Source: Bugula neritina
Taxonomy: Eukaryota; Bryozoa; Gymnolaemata; Cheilostomatida; Bugulidae
Assembly: GCA_964035545.1 (NCBI GenBank)
Contig: OZ037766.1
Span: 4,131,722 to 4,195,721, forward strand
Length of the DNA stretch: 64,000 nucleotides
Reading direction: 5' to 3'
A program made the translations under genes and the position numbers. Of the stretch, positions 1 through 12,100 are shown piece after piece (the stretch's first letter is position 1; each line of letters starts with the position of its first letter). Below the pieces are notes generated by a model that worked only from the letters and a program-made list of their open reading frames with translations, searched no databases and was not told the origin of the DNA.

Positions 1-250
1 ACCACAACATTAGTATAGCCATAGGTAGTGTATTGAATTACTATTATTATACCTATTCCTACAAACTAAAGTTATTATAGATGTTAATAATACAAATATT
101 AGTTATTAAATTTAATAATTATAATAATCTATAATTATAATATAAATATTTAATATTTATATTTTAATTTTTATTTCAATCATTTAATCTAAATTTTAAA
201 GTTAATGATTTATAATATTAAATTTCATTATTATACTTTAATTTAATTAC

Positions 251-341
251 CAGGAAAAAATATGGCACTTTTCAAGCTTTCATCAGCATCTTTTGATGAA
301 GCTGAGCCTCTTTTGGGGCGTTTACTTGCAGGAGACTCCAT
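251..341 (-). CDS. Possible first coding exon of an unidentified minus-strand gene (runs off left edge)
   Basis: An open frame starts at an ATG at 341 (G at -3 and G at +4, a good context) and reads MESPASKRPKRGSASSKDAD followed by about ten residues, ending in a consensus donor (CCTG|GTAATT, GT at 250-249). The peptide is basic and serine-rich at first, then turns acidic. It would be the N-terminus of a protein whose remaining exons lie left of the window. I do not recognise the family. The frame stays open upstream of the ATG to 440, so the start is a choice, not a proof. It lies head-to-head with LRRC56, about 1.5 kb away. Apart from this exon, bases 1-250 are AT-rich and show nothing else. 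Confidence 0.4.
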
Positions 342-1836
342 AACTATGCATAGAATGACAGTGCAGTGAGATGAGACTGTAGCAGCTTGCAGAAGTGAAA
401 CCTCGCAGGATAATACATGCAAAGAGTATAAAACCCGCACAACTAAAATCTGACTTATCTACAACCGTAAAGTAAATATACGGAGGCGGATATGGTAGAT
501 AAATTACTGAAGATGGAGGGCAAAAGTAGCATCATGCGTTGCTAACGAAAAATGCTCTAGGTTCACAACTTTGAATACTTTTTCCAGCGCTTTTCTGGCG
601 TTGGACTGGTTAAATAAAACTGGAATATAAAGGTTAGCATGATTTTACGCATTTTTGCATTGATTTGATGTTCATTGTAACTATCAAAGTGAAGTTATAA
701 TGTAAAGAAAAATAGCCTAAATTGATTTTCAATTTGAATTTGATATTTCAAAATCTATCTCAAAGTCTACTCAGGCTCTTAACCTTAAACTTTAGGCAAA
801 TTTGAGTTTGTAGGCTAAATATTTATGCTTATACTGGGGCTTTTTCACTTGTAGTAGACAAATAATAGTTTAAAAATCTAACAAAAAACGACTATTGTCT
901 ATTCACTAAAATCAATTTTTTTAATTTAATGTGTATACATTTCTAATAGTAGTATATTTAGCGATTTTATTTACAGTTTTACTAACTTTACCACGTTTAG
1001 TTTTTAAACAATTCATTTTTATTTCATCTGTTGCATTTACATGTAGTAATTCATGAGAAAATTGCTAATAGAACACTAATCAATTAATAGATTAAAATAT
1101 TCTGTTTTTATCATGAAAAAATATATATGCTTTGTTTAATTTTTTGAGCTTTATGGCAAAGTGTGGCTCTGCAGATGGTTATCGTTATGACATAATGATA
1201 ACCTATGCAGTGATTTAGTATAAACTTTAATGAAGACAATCAGTTCAGCTCAAAGCTTCAATTAAAAAAAAGTAACAAAATGAGCTATGAATTTATGAAT
1301 TTATAATCTTATTTTTTATTTTTTTGTGAACTATTTTAATGCTAGGCTATCTAGAAGACCAAAGTGAAGACTTAATTGGTAATTAATATTTTTTTCTGGT
1401 TATCTTTAATTTTATAGAGTTTTGTGTTCATATATTTTTCCAAACTGTTGCCAGTAACAATTTGGTAAACTGTCACTATATTATGGTATATTCTACACAA
1501 CCTATTCTAATATTATTCTGCACAATCACATTGATCATTGCTAATTAAAACAGCTTAATGGAAATACAAGTATTTGGTTTAATTATAACTTTCAACTGTA
1601 TTGTTTAATTAGGTGATTATTGCTTTTTTATCATATATCAGTTTTAAAATAATATGTTCCAGCTATTGGGAAAATCAGAGTGTGGGTTTTTTCATTATTT
1701 TGTGCAATTTTTAAACTTTAGGTGAAAGGAATTTTTGTTTATTCTGACTGTTATATTTTTATAGAGCTCATATAAATATCGATCATCATTTTGAAAAATG
1801 CTAGTAAACAGTTGTAACACCAGTCTTTGTTTGTAG
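342..1836. other. Intergenic / 5' non-coding region between the left-edge exon and LRRC56
   Basis: AT-rich, with no convincing coding exon. It should hold the start sites of two divergent genes and at least one non-coding (or short coding) first exon of LRRC56, because the first recognisable LRRC56 exon at 1837 begins with a splice acceptor. A short inverted repeat, GGTTATC/GATAACC with a 13-base loop, lies near 1178-1204. Confidence 0.4.
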
Positions 1837-1868
1837 TTCCACGTTTGTGGGTAAATATTGAAGATGTA

Positions 1869-4800
1869 ATGGGTGATAGCTGTCTGCCTGCATCTCGTGG
1901 GGGTCGGCCCAGCTCCTCTGCTGGGGTTCATGTTACAGATATACCTGCAGGTAAAAGCAATCCTTCTCCAGTTGCAGTAGATGAAACTGAGTTGCTCATT
2001 GAAGAATTCTTGTCGCCCCGAAAGCTGGTAGGTGTTTTAGGCTTTAGAGTAGTATTTGTTTATTAATGTAAAGTGTTATTGAGAGTGTATTAAAGGCTGT
2101 TAAACAAATTTGTTTCTAGTTTCTGCTACAATTTTCTTATCATAATATGTAATTTTGAAAAAAAGATATAATTTCATGTTGGATTTATAATGCTACTCCT
2201 CTATTGTCTTCTAACACAAAGTGTTAGTCATCTATAACCTAACAAGCTACTGCTGTGATGTTATTGGATGTTTTTGTCTGTCAGCGGGCGCTGACGGGAA
2301 TAGATGACTTGGAGGAAGTGAAGTATCTAGAGATGCGAGTGGACACTTCCGAAACGAGTCTTGGGAACTTTGGTGCTCTTCTTCCTAACCTTACGCAATT
2401 AAAACTTAACAACAGTATCATAGCGTCTGTGAGGTGGGTTTCCTTTCCTTAATTCTAAGTTTGCAGTAGTAGAAAAGATTAATCGATTGTTATGATATAG
2501 CTTTTTTCCTTCCTATGATTTTGTAAATTTTCATTGGCCTATGGACTGGGTGTAAGTTTAGGCTCATTTATCGATGAGCAGAATTTATTTGACAGGAAAT
2601 ATTATTTAAATGTGCATGTAGTGTGTTTGTATAGAAAAAATGTCTCTTATAACATAAGTATATTCTTTCATCTTATTCAATGCATAAATGATTTCACAGA
2701 GATCTTGGATCTTCATTTCCATTGTTGAGAATATTGTGGATGCCAAGGTGTAACTTAGAAGACCTGGATGGGGTGACTGCAATGGTCAACCTCAAGGAAC
2801 TTTATCTAGCCTACAATGACATCACAGACCTTAGTCCTCTTAGCCTTATGACACAGTTACAAATATTAGATTTGGAAGGGTATGTATAACTCTAGTGCAT
2901 TTTGTTTAAACATTTCTGAGTTTTACTGGTTTCTAAGGCAGAACTATAATTGTTACAGACAAATACTTTGTCTTCACTTATTAATATCACTTTTTTATGT
3001 TTATTATAAATATAACTATTATATGACCCTAGAAGAAGCTTAGCTAAATATATGTGTTAGGCTAGTAACCCACATTATATAGTATATTGAAAAACACATT
3101 CATTTTAGTTCATACTAGTGATTCAAGCAAGTATGAACTGGATATTTTCATTTAACATTACTAACTAGTATCTACTTGTAAACTCAGTACAAGTCCATTC
3201 AACTCTCATATCCACTCTATAAGCTCTTGTGCTAAGTGGGCTTTCAGCTTAAACTTTGTCAACAATGAGCTTTCAATTATTATCACAACTGATCAAAGGT
3301 TTAGCTTTGCAATGTTTGTTTTGAATAGAAATTATTTGTTGTGCAGCTGTTAGACTTTACGGTAGAGTACATCTAGGTTTTGTTTTATGGTTGCAGGAAT
3401 AATATTAGTGATATCTACCAGATTGAATTTCTCTCTCTTTGCTCAAATATGAAAAACTTAACTTTGGAGGGAAACCCAATTTGTATGACCCCTCACCCTG
3501 AGCAGACAGCTGTGAGTAGACAGTCATATTGATAGCTTATTCTACAATACATGCAATGTGTATAGTTGTGGAGTTGATCTAAAAAAGGCATTATTGAGGT
3601 TAAAAGTTGTTCTACACAATAGATGAAAAAAAACCATCTTTTAACAGAACATTAAAAATTTTCACCTATTCTACCATACAGTACTGCTGAGTGCACTGCA
3701 CTATATAACAATATAACTTCTTCAAGCTGTATTTTTTATATCATGAATCCAAATTATATGCTGTTTTACCCTGTATCTTGTATCACATGGCTACAGGAAG
3801 GCTACGACTATCGTAAAGCTGTGTGCAAGACGGTACAGAGTCTACAGTTACTAGATGACTTCCCTGTCACTAATCAGGAGTCAGTCCGGGCCACTCCATC
3901 TAACTTTGACAGTGACTGGAACTTTCTAGAGGAGTTGCAGAAGGATGGCACCATAGAATCTCTAGATACAATGGAGGAGACTGAGTCAACTACTTTAGGT
4001 ATAGCATGATGACTCATCCTCCTGCAACATAAACCATGAGTCATTCTTTGCTTTTCATAAATTATATTTTAAAAAAATTGTTTCTCGAAAATGAAATCAT
4101 GAGTAACCTTTTTAAATTGGATTGAAAAATAAATATGAATGTGATAGGAATAGTAATAATAGAACATAATTTGGTTACCATAGCGACTGCTCCTATCAGA
4201 CCTACAACAGGATATAGACCAGGTACTTCTATCAGACCTTCCTCTGCCATGAAGAGAATAGGTACAGCCCGCATTATAGGCACAGCAGATACTAGACCAA
4301 AGACAGCACAACGACCAACATCATCAGGTGTTTACTTTGTACTATATTTCATTTTGTCAAAATGTTACGCATGTCTTTCTTGCAGTCAGTTAATGTGACC
4401 AAAACTATCCGAGAACTTTTGTTTCGCATTTTTTTATAGTTTGCATCATATCTGAAGCAAATGTTTTCTGGTATGCAAGTCTATCTGCATTTATCCTTGT
4501 GCTCTGCCATAAGGTACTGGCTCAAGAGCCACAGACTTTTTGTAAACTTTATTTCTAGTTCTAGAAGGGGTACAGCACATTCTCCTCACTACTTCATAGC
4601 AGTAGGTGATGTCTGTTTAGTTGCCACCTACAAAGCAGATAGTATTGGTAGCAGGTTATCTTCATCTGACCTGGCGGGATATGCACTTGAAATATTATGT
4701 TTATTGAGAGTTGTCTGTTCAGGCTGAGAGATTGGAATACAGGTATATGGTGTGAATCTGTAGTAATTCAATATTATTTTTTTGTGTCAGACTCCGGGAC

Positions 4801-6855
4801 TTGTGCTGACACCATCTCTGATGCCTCGGACCTGACTGCCGGCTCACTGATATTTGGTAATCCAGCTCGAGCACTTCGCGACAGAAGAAAGAAACTCAAT
4901 CTTATTAGTGATCATTCCAATGCTAATTCTGTATTTGAAAAGGTGAGATAATTTTGAGTTGTGCTCTGGCAAGGATTTAGGACCTAGACTATGTTAAAAA
5001 ATCTAAATGAACACAGCTGAAAAGTGCTTTTAACACAAAACAGAAATAAAGTCATAACAATTCATGAACTTTGATAAGTAGAGTAAACTTGCTTTAATAA
5101 CTGTTCTGCACTTGTCTTTTTATGCGCTTTAAGTTCTATTACTAAAATTATAAAATCGTTTTTGTTATATGGGTTAGGTTTCTGAATATTAATGAGCTCG
5201 TGTTATAAGAGTTACCCTGGACATGTTTTAGTATAAACACATACCTGAACACTCATATCCTGAGGCTGATGAGACGGAAGATGTGTTGCTGGACGAGCTG
5301 CGGCAGTGGAAAATTAGAAATGAGAGGTAAGTTATTCTCAAAAATTAGAAGTAAGCTGCATGTTAGTGACAGTGTAGTCAAAGGTAAGTTAGTGACAGTG
5401 TAGTCAAAAGTAACTTAGTGCCAGTATAGTCAAAGGTAAGTTAGTGCTAGTGTAGTCTAATGTAAGTTATTAACAGTTTAGTCATAAGAGAAGAGAATTT
5501 GTAAGTGTACGTCTTAATCCAAAGTAAGTTATGTGTCCTGTAGGGGAGTATTTTAAATTACTTCTAATATTATTTCCTATAACAGTTGATATTCTACTTG
5601 ACATGGTAATTGTTCAGTTAGAATAACATATAACAAAGTGAGCTAAAATTAAAGTTGTCTTCCCCTGACTTTGCAGTGTACACAAGAAACTATCAGAGTC
5701 GCGAGCTCCCAACATACTCACCATAGACCACACACAGACGGTTAGTAATAGTGACAGCGAGGGTGAGGAGAGGGAAGACGAGGACCAGGGGTTTGTGTCC
5801 CGACAAGACAACCAGGCCAGTGACGATGACTTACAGCTGTCACCTAATAGCGGTGAAGCTACTCGACCTGATTTGGGACAAGACAGTCCTAGACTACAGC
5901 CAGTCAGTGAGTTTAGCTAAAAATAATGTCTCTGTAGGATAGAATATTGTTGTGTTGTCAGCCAACGTAATATATGCATACCCAAGGGTTGAAATTGAAA
6001 TATTCTAGTAACTTTTACACATTTTATATATTTTATTGTCTAATGAAATGCTTGAAGTTTCAGACTCAAGTTTTTAACTGTTAGGTTGTGTAATAAGCTC
6101 TGAATACTTACATGTAAAAAGAAAATGGAAAGCACACAGTATTTATTTGAGGAATTGTTTCAGCAACTATAGGGGCTCGTAGAAAAAGATTCAAACCCAA
6201 GGATGTGCAAGTTACCTCTAATGTAGTTGAAGAATCTGGTGATTTTCGGCCTATTTCTGGACCAGTTCTTGCTACTGGAAATTTTAGGTTAGTTCTTTAT
6301 ATGCAAATATGTGTATTTCATGTGTATGTAGGGTATGCTGTGAATGCATGTTAGATAGGCTATAGGGCATAATGTAGGTATATTTTAGAATTTAGATGAA
6401 AAGTAGGTGTGCTATATGTACAAAGTAGGTATGTTGTAGGTATAAAGTAGGTATGTTGTAGGTATAAAGTGGGTATGTTGTAGGTAAAATGTAGGTATAT
6501 TGTAGTTATATTGTAGGTATAATGTAGGCATGTTGTAGGTGCAGGGTCAGTATACTGTAGAATTCTGTGAAAGTGGCAGTTTTCAATATTACTTAGGAAT
6601 TTTGAATTTTCTTTCTCAATAAGTTATTACCATTTTCTTATATTGTGTTACAGATCTCCAATAAATAAGCATATGCCAAAAGGACTGCCATTGGCTAATG
6701 GGCATCCAGTGATAGTGAGAGCTGACATAAATAGCCCAGAAAAGCCCGTCATAGATAGGTCTTCACGCACTGCCAAGGCTGCTATATTTTCCTCAGCTTC
6801 TTTAAAAAAGCACAAGTTGAACACCCTACCATCCAGACCTACTGTACCAAAGTGA
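1869..6855 (+). CDS. LRRC56: LRRC56: leucine-rich repeat protein of axonemal dynein assembly/transport
   Basis: In the family this cytoplasmic protein works with intraflagellar transport to deliver dynein arms to motile cilia. Exons: 1837-2027 (ATG chosen at 1869), 2285-2433, 2700-2879, 3397-3511, 3797-3998, 4184-4327, 4791-4942, 5232-5326, 5677-5906, 6164-6287, 6654-6855 (TGA). All borders are GT..AG and phases agree, giving about 583 aa against about 540 in human. Residues about 40-165 hold the LRR block, with diagnostic stretches LRALTGIDDLEEVKYLEM, SLGNFGALLPNLTQLKLN, DLSPLSLMTQLQILDLEG and LTLEGNPIC. The LRR-cap EGYDYRKAV follows, and then the later conserved island IFGNPARALRDRRKK. The C-terminal third is acidic, then basic and low-complexity. 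The exon at 1837 is open upstream of the ATG, so the true start may lie in an unseen exon. Introns 8 and 10 hold minisatellites. Confidence 0.9.
5362..5487 (+). repeat. 26-bp minisatellite with 5' splice-site-like units, LRRC56 intron 8
   Basis: About 4.5 imperfect copies of a 26-bp unit (GTTAGTGACAGTGTAGTCAA then AGGTAA) start 35 bp downstream of the donor of the exon ending at 5326. Where units join, two copies form AAAG|GTAAGTTA, matching the authentic donor GAGAG|GTAAGTTA. Confidence 0.85.
6395..6545 (+). repeat. GTAGGTAT-rich degenerate minisatellite, LRRC56 intron 10
   Basis: Imperfect 11/22-bp periodicity built on GTAGGTATGTT and GTAGGTATAAA, eight or more units. Several units read AG|GTATGT, a plausible 5' splice-site sequence. 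Confidence 0.75.
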
Positions 6856-7991
6856 CTTGCTGAGACTAGCGTATAGTGTCACAATCTGAGCTACACCATC
6901 AAACTAGACTCAAATAATATCCCATTAAATATACACTTTGTAAACAATGATCACTCTAATATATTATATATATTATTCGAATATACTATGCCACTGATAA
7001 AAATGAAAATATGATATTGCATTATTTTCAACATTTTCCGTCCAAACTCTCAAGCTATTTTTAAACATCATAATATATTATACAAAAAGACTGCTTATTG
7101 ACATTTTTTATGTTCAAGTTATAAACTGCTTGCTCTTATTTATGTTAGTTTTCTTTTTGCTTTGTGTTGCTTCATATTTTTTCATTGTCTGTTACAGTAG
7201 TTCATTTTCAACATGTTTGAAGTTACATAATAATAGTATTGTGGTAAACAATTTAGATGTTACTAGGCAATGAATAAACAAGAAGTTGAAGTGACAGTGT
7301 TGTCACCTCCAAGTAACTTAACAGCGCACCGATAAAGGATTTTTGTGATAATTAAAATTGTGCTTCAGACCAATAATTAATAAATAAAACAAGCTCTACA
7401 TGCAGAAAAACTTTTTTATTTTCATTATATTTATTTGTCTTAGGATAACTGCAAATAATTATACCTATATTCATCAATGTTAAATGTCAGCCACTTACTA
7501 TTAGAGCACAGTGGTGCCGTGCCAAACAGATTTAACTACTAGTGAAATAAATAACCAGTATGGAACTACTACTCAGTAGTCAACAATAAGGATTAATAAA
7601 AATAACCGCCACTGGTATTACAACAGCAAATTGATCAATAGATTTAACAATATCATACAACTATTGCCCATTCAAGACGTTTTACTTGAATATAACTTTA
7701 GCGATAATACTAGACTTGTCTTTCCTCGCAACATTATTGACGGCAATTTGTTTATACTATGTGACGTCATAGCACACAAAGCTGTTGCTTTACAAATATA
7801 AACTTAAACATAAATTCCTTACGTAAAATTACAATAAAATAAATAAATAATGCAAAATATTATTAATAAAAAATATTAATATAAATTACAACAAACATAA
7901 ATTATTGCAATTACTAAAAAATAATTTACACACCGTTTTACTGATTAACACCGCATTTGAGTACAAATACATTTACGCACCTGCGTTTTGT
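6856..7991. other. Intergenic region, LRRC56 3' end to U6
   Basis: Holds the LRRC56 3' UTR and AT-rich spacer, with no ORF I believe. The last ~65 bases before 7992 should hold the U6 promoter (PSE and TATA-like elements). An AT-rich stretch sits at the right distance, near 7961-7972, but no clear consensus can be claimed. Confidence 0.5.
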
Positions 7992-8008
7992 GTACTCTCT
8001 TCGGAGGT

Positions 8009-8048
<40 letters not shown>

Positions 8049-8098
8049 GGCCCCTGCGCAAGGATGACACGCAAATTCGTGAAGCGTTCCATATTTTT
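7992..8098 (+). ncRNA. RNU6: U6 spliceosomal snRNA gene
   Basis: A 107-nt match to metazoan U6. It contains the ACAGAGA box (in GATACAGAGAAGATTAGCAT), the AGC triad, the CGCAAGGATGACACGCAAAT central region and GAAGCGTTCC, and ends in a run of six T at 8094-8099, which is the RNA polymerase III terminator. From position 20 onward it is the same as the vertebrate sequence as I know it. Only the 5' stem-loop differs, with changes that keep its pairing around a UUCG loop. It stands alone between convergent LRRC56 and NAT10. It could be one of several genomic copies, but the intact 5' end, full length and terminator argue for an active gene and not a retro-copy; no A-tail follows it. Confidence 0.95.
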
Positions 8099-8099
8099 T

Positions 8100-9131
8100 G
8101 CTTCTTGTTGGTCCACTCATAACCTGTTATTGTCTTTCACTTATAGACATAATATTATAGCCTATATCGACCGATACATACCCAACTGTGTGCTTGATTG
8201 TGATCACATCACTTATCTTTCAGTTTCAATGTAGTGCAAGCATTGTCAAAGTCTTTTGACATCACATTTGTACTACCACCTTCAGTATTGTTCATCACAC
8301 CTGCTGTCCACTTGCATGATCACTAATTTGTAACTTGAAGCTATATACAAAGCAACACTTTAATCACAATAATTTAAGCCCATTTTTTAGCGAAGAAGAT
8401 CAGTAAATTGCAGGAAATACAAATAATTCAAAGTAATTTCCTCTTGCTTTCCACCTCTCATCATACTTTATACCCCCCATCAATGAAAAACTCTACAGAA
8501 TTCAATTTTTGAAGTCTACTAATTGCAGCTTCCTATTCAACAATCCTGCTTCTTTAAGTCAGTTAGGGAGGAGCATGTACCCAACTATTTTTATGAAAAT
8601 CTGCCCAGAATTGGTGGCATGTTGGTTGAGAAGGGCCACAGAAAGCTAGTAGCAAAATTCTGCCTGCTAGCTGCTTTATTAAAGCATTTTGTGTATTATG
8701 TGTTTCCCTATGACTTTAAATTACTTTGGAATGAAATAATGCTAGCGAGCTATAAAACCATCGTCTTTTATTGCAAATATTATATGTGGTTGGATAAAAA
8801 TTTATATATATAATAATCATATTGTTACAACCAATCATAACAATATAAAATTGTACAAAAGATCTTTGAATATTGACATTGGCTTTATTTATTAATAATA
8901 GTTTCCCTTGGTAGGCTACAAAGAATGCCTATTAACTTGGTGGAATCCTGTACCATATTTAAAACTTATGCAGTCTGACTGATAGACTGGTGGAGGATCA
9001 TATATTTTATTTTCATAATAAAACAGAAAGAGTGACAATTTAAAATAATTGCTAATTAATAGATTAATTAGCAATTAAGTGCTTTAATTAATTAAAACTT
9101 ATGCAATTTTTTCCTACATCTAAGCAAAACC
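8100..9131. other. Intergenic region between U6 and the NAT10 3' end
   Basis: AT-rich. A 96-codon plus-strand frame at 8523-8813 resembles no known protein and has no support. The right end (about 9006-9131) is the NAT10 3' UTR: a minus-strand AATAAA lies at 9011-9006 with a strong hairpin just before it (9047-9076). Confidence 0.5.
9047..9076. repeat. Perfect 14-bp inverted repeat in the NAT10 3' UTR
   Basis: The arms AATTGCTAATTAAT (9047-9060) and ATTAATTAGCAATT (9063-9076) are exact reverse complements separated by two bases. It lies between the NAT10 stop (9132) and a minus-strand AATAAA (9011-9006), so the mRNA would carry a hairpin about 35 nt before its poly(A) signal. Confidence 0.85.
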
Positions 9132-12100
9132 TTAATTCTTAGGCACTTTGGGCTTTTTCTTTTTCTTTTTGCTAACTGCGGCTGGATCAGTCTCTGGAAT
9201 TGTAATTTTTCTCTTTTTGGAGTTGTCTTCAGTTCTACAAGAAAGTGTTGCATATTATTATTAACTGCTATACAATTATTGTACAATTTTGTTCACCTTA
9301 GCTATCAATACAAAGCATACTTATACTAGTAGCCATAATGTAACAGAACAAAGTATTTTTTGTAAATTTAATAACTATTGCAGCCAATGCAAGTAATTTA
9401 CAGATCAGCTAGAAGAAAATCAGATTGACAGTAGAGAAATCCCGACCTTTTAACACTGATGATGTTTGGCACTCGGCCAGTAGCAGAAAGAGCCGTGTCC
9501 CAGTCTTCTTCTCTTCCTTTTATCTTGTACTGTGCCAAGATGTCTTCTGTCAGCACTTGAGACTTGAACTGCTCTTTAGCTGCCTTTTGTGACTTTTCAT
9601 GGGCTGCAACTGCGTTGCTCTGCAAAAGAACAAACGAAATTATCTAAAATAGTCTTACAAAAGAAAAGACATGCAAATAAAATATTTATTGCTCCAAGTA
9701 ACTAGCTGCAAATATATTACTTTCTTTATTTGTTCCTACATAGCAAAGCATTGCTTAAGTTCAAATAATATTTTAACATTTTTCACATATGCTACCAGAT
9801 CACAATACAAACTGCTACACCTTTCTACGCAGCTATTTATTATTATGACAATATTTACCAGCTCTGGATCCTCCTCTACAGAAACGGGTTCCATAGTCAA
9901 CTCTTTTTTAGCCTGAGTTTTGTGCCCAACAGATTCCTCCAAAACACTATTCACCGACTGAAGAAAACAAAACAAGATAATTGGAGAGACAACTCTCATG
10001 CTATACAGCTTGATGATGGTATTTTATTGCTTACAGTCAGTGGAATCACGATGAGACAAGAATAAAAACACTGCAGTTTGTAGATAAGAAAACAAATGCC
10101 TACTGCAAGTAACCCAGAGTTGTCTCCTCTCACAGAGACTGTGTACACACATGTAGACACCTTATTTAATGTACAAATCTTGCATTATTAAGTCAATAAA
10201 ACAAAAAGAGTTGATAGTACCATAGATTTGTATACACCTGCTTATGATATGCAAACTCGATGAAACGCAATAAAACATTTATTATTATTTAGAGATATTT
10301 AATTTCTTGCAACTTTTATTAAAGAACACAACTTTCATTATTTTATAGAAATACAACTTTACAAAACATGTCTATTTAAAAAACCTGAGGGCAGATCATT
10401 TCACCTGATAACACTTTCTAATAACTTTGTTGAACAGTCCAAGGATCTGAGACGAAGGTAAGCCCAAGTCATTAGCAAGTTCTTCCACACTTTTGTGTTG
10501 TAATCCAATACCGAGTAACATAGCCTGCAGTCAACAATAGAACGTTTATATACACACATTTTATTAGAGCATAGTTTTTATTTTACAAAAACCTTTTGTA
10601 CAACTGAGTGCTCGAAGTAAACCACACCCAATATTTCAGAGATATTACCTGCTGCACAATGCTAAGTTTGACATCTGGCATCTTTCCAGTGAAGTATATT
10701 TTGGCTAGATGAGGCACCATGTCCATGATAAGGTGGTAGTCAACTAATTTGTCGGAGTACATCTTCAGTCTTTTCATATCGTACAGGGTAAGATAAAAAT
10801 AGAGTTCAGATGGGGAGAGTTCTGGAAATACAATAAAACATGACATGGTTACCATATATTAGATTTAGTAAGTGCAATCAGATGGTATCTTTCGTGTAAT
10901 TAGAATAAGATAAAACAAAGTACTACAAACTTCGTAAACAAGTGACAGGCAAGAATAGCGATAAACAAGTGCCATATAAGTGACAAGCAAGTGACATATA
11001 AGTGACAAGCAAGTGACAAGCAAGTGACAAGCAAGTGACATACAAGTGACATACAAGTGAGAGGCAAGTGACATATAAGTGACAAGCAAGTGACATACAA
11101 GTGACAAGCAAGTGACATACAAGTGAGAGGCAAGTGACATACAAGTGAGAGGCAAGTGACAAGCAAGTGACAAGCAAGTGACATATAAGTGACAAGCAAG
11201 TGACATATAAGTGACAAGCAAGTGACAAGCAAGTGACATACAAGTGACAAGCAAGTGACATACAAGTGACATACAAGTGACATACAAGTGAGAGGCAAGT
11301 GACATACAAGTGACAAGCAAGTGACATACAAGTGACAGGCCAGTGACATACAAGTGAGAGGCAAGCTAGAGGCAAGTGATAGACCAAGTAACTGACGAGT
11401 GATAAAGAGAAAAAACTATAGGTCTATACTTTGTAAGAAGTAAGAAGAGACCTTTCAGACTACTGGGGGTATATTATTAGAATAATGGCGGACAAGAAGT
11501 AAACACACTCTATGCATATGACTTACTGCAGCTGCTGTCGACGCTTGCATCTATTTCATCAGATTCCAGAACAGCTCTCGGCTTCTGTAGAAGATTCAGA
11601 GCTACGGAGGGCTGATAATTCTTAAACTGATAGGAGAGCAGAGAAATAAACCGTCTTTGAAAGTCTAAAAGTACACAGAATAAACCCAATTATAATAAGG
11701 CTGCCTTTATATTCATGGTTAGAGTCTAGACTCTATCTGGTCTAAATATTTCACAACAAGAAACTGTATATGTGTTTTGCTGTATTGCACGAAAGGTATG
11801 TGTAACTGACCTTGATTGAATGCCTTCAGCCATGATGACTCATCATCTCTCTTCTCTTCTTCATTCAGTATTTTCAACATGATACAGGAATTCTCCCCAG
11901 TCAGTGCGTTCTATTATATACAACACTAGTTATGATATAATATATAGCATCCCAGGTCAAATGTATTACTTGTAATATATCATAAGAAAATTTACCTGCG
12001 TCTGTCTCAAGTAAACAGGAAGGAAGCCACACTTCTTCCAGAATCTCAGGAGATCTGATGTCAACCCATAAGATACACCCAGATAGTCTAGAGGCTCTGG

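Noticed and set aside
1695-1931. 78-codon minus-strand ORF over LRRC56 exon 1837-2027
   Set aside because: Antisense shadow of the LRRC56 exon.
4172-4190. X-box-like GTTACCATAGCGAC in LRRC56
   Set aside because: It straddles the acceptor of an internal exon and breaks the second half-site, so chance is likely.
8523-8813. 96-codon plus-strand ORF after U6
   Set aside because: No recognisable family, no poly(A) or splice context, length within chance for the number of frames scanned.
10865-11387. Three overlapping minus-strand ORFs of 154-162 codons, rich in Cys/His/Leu
   Set aside because: They are the three frames of one 11-bp satellite with no stops on that strand, within NAT10 intron 18.
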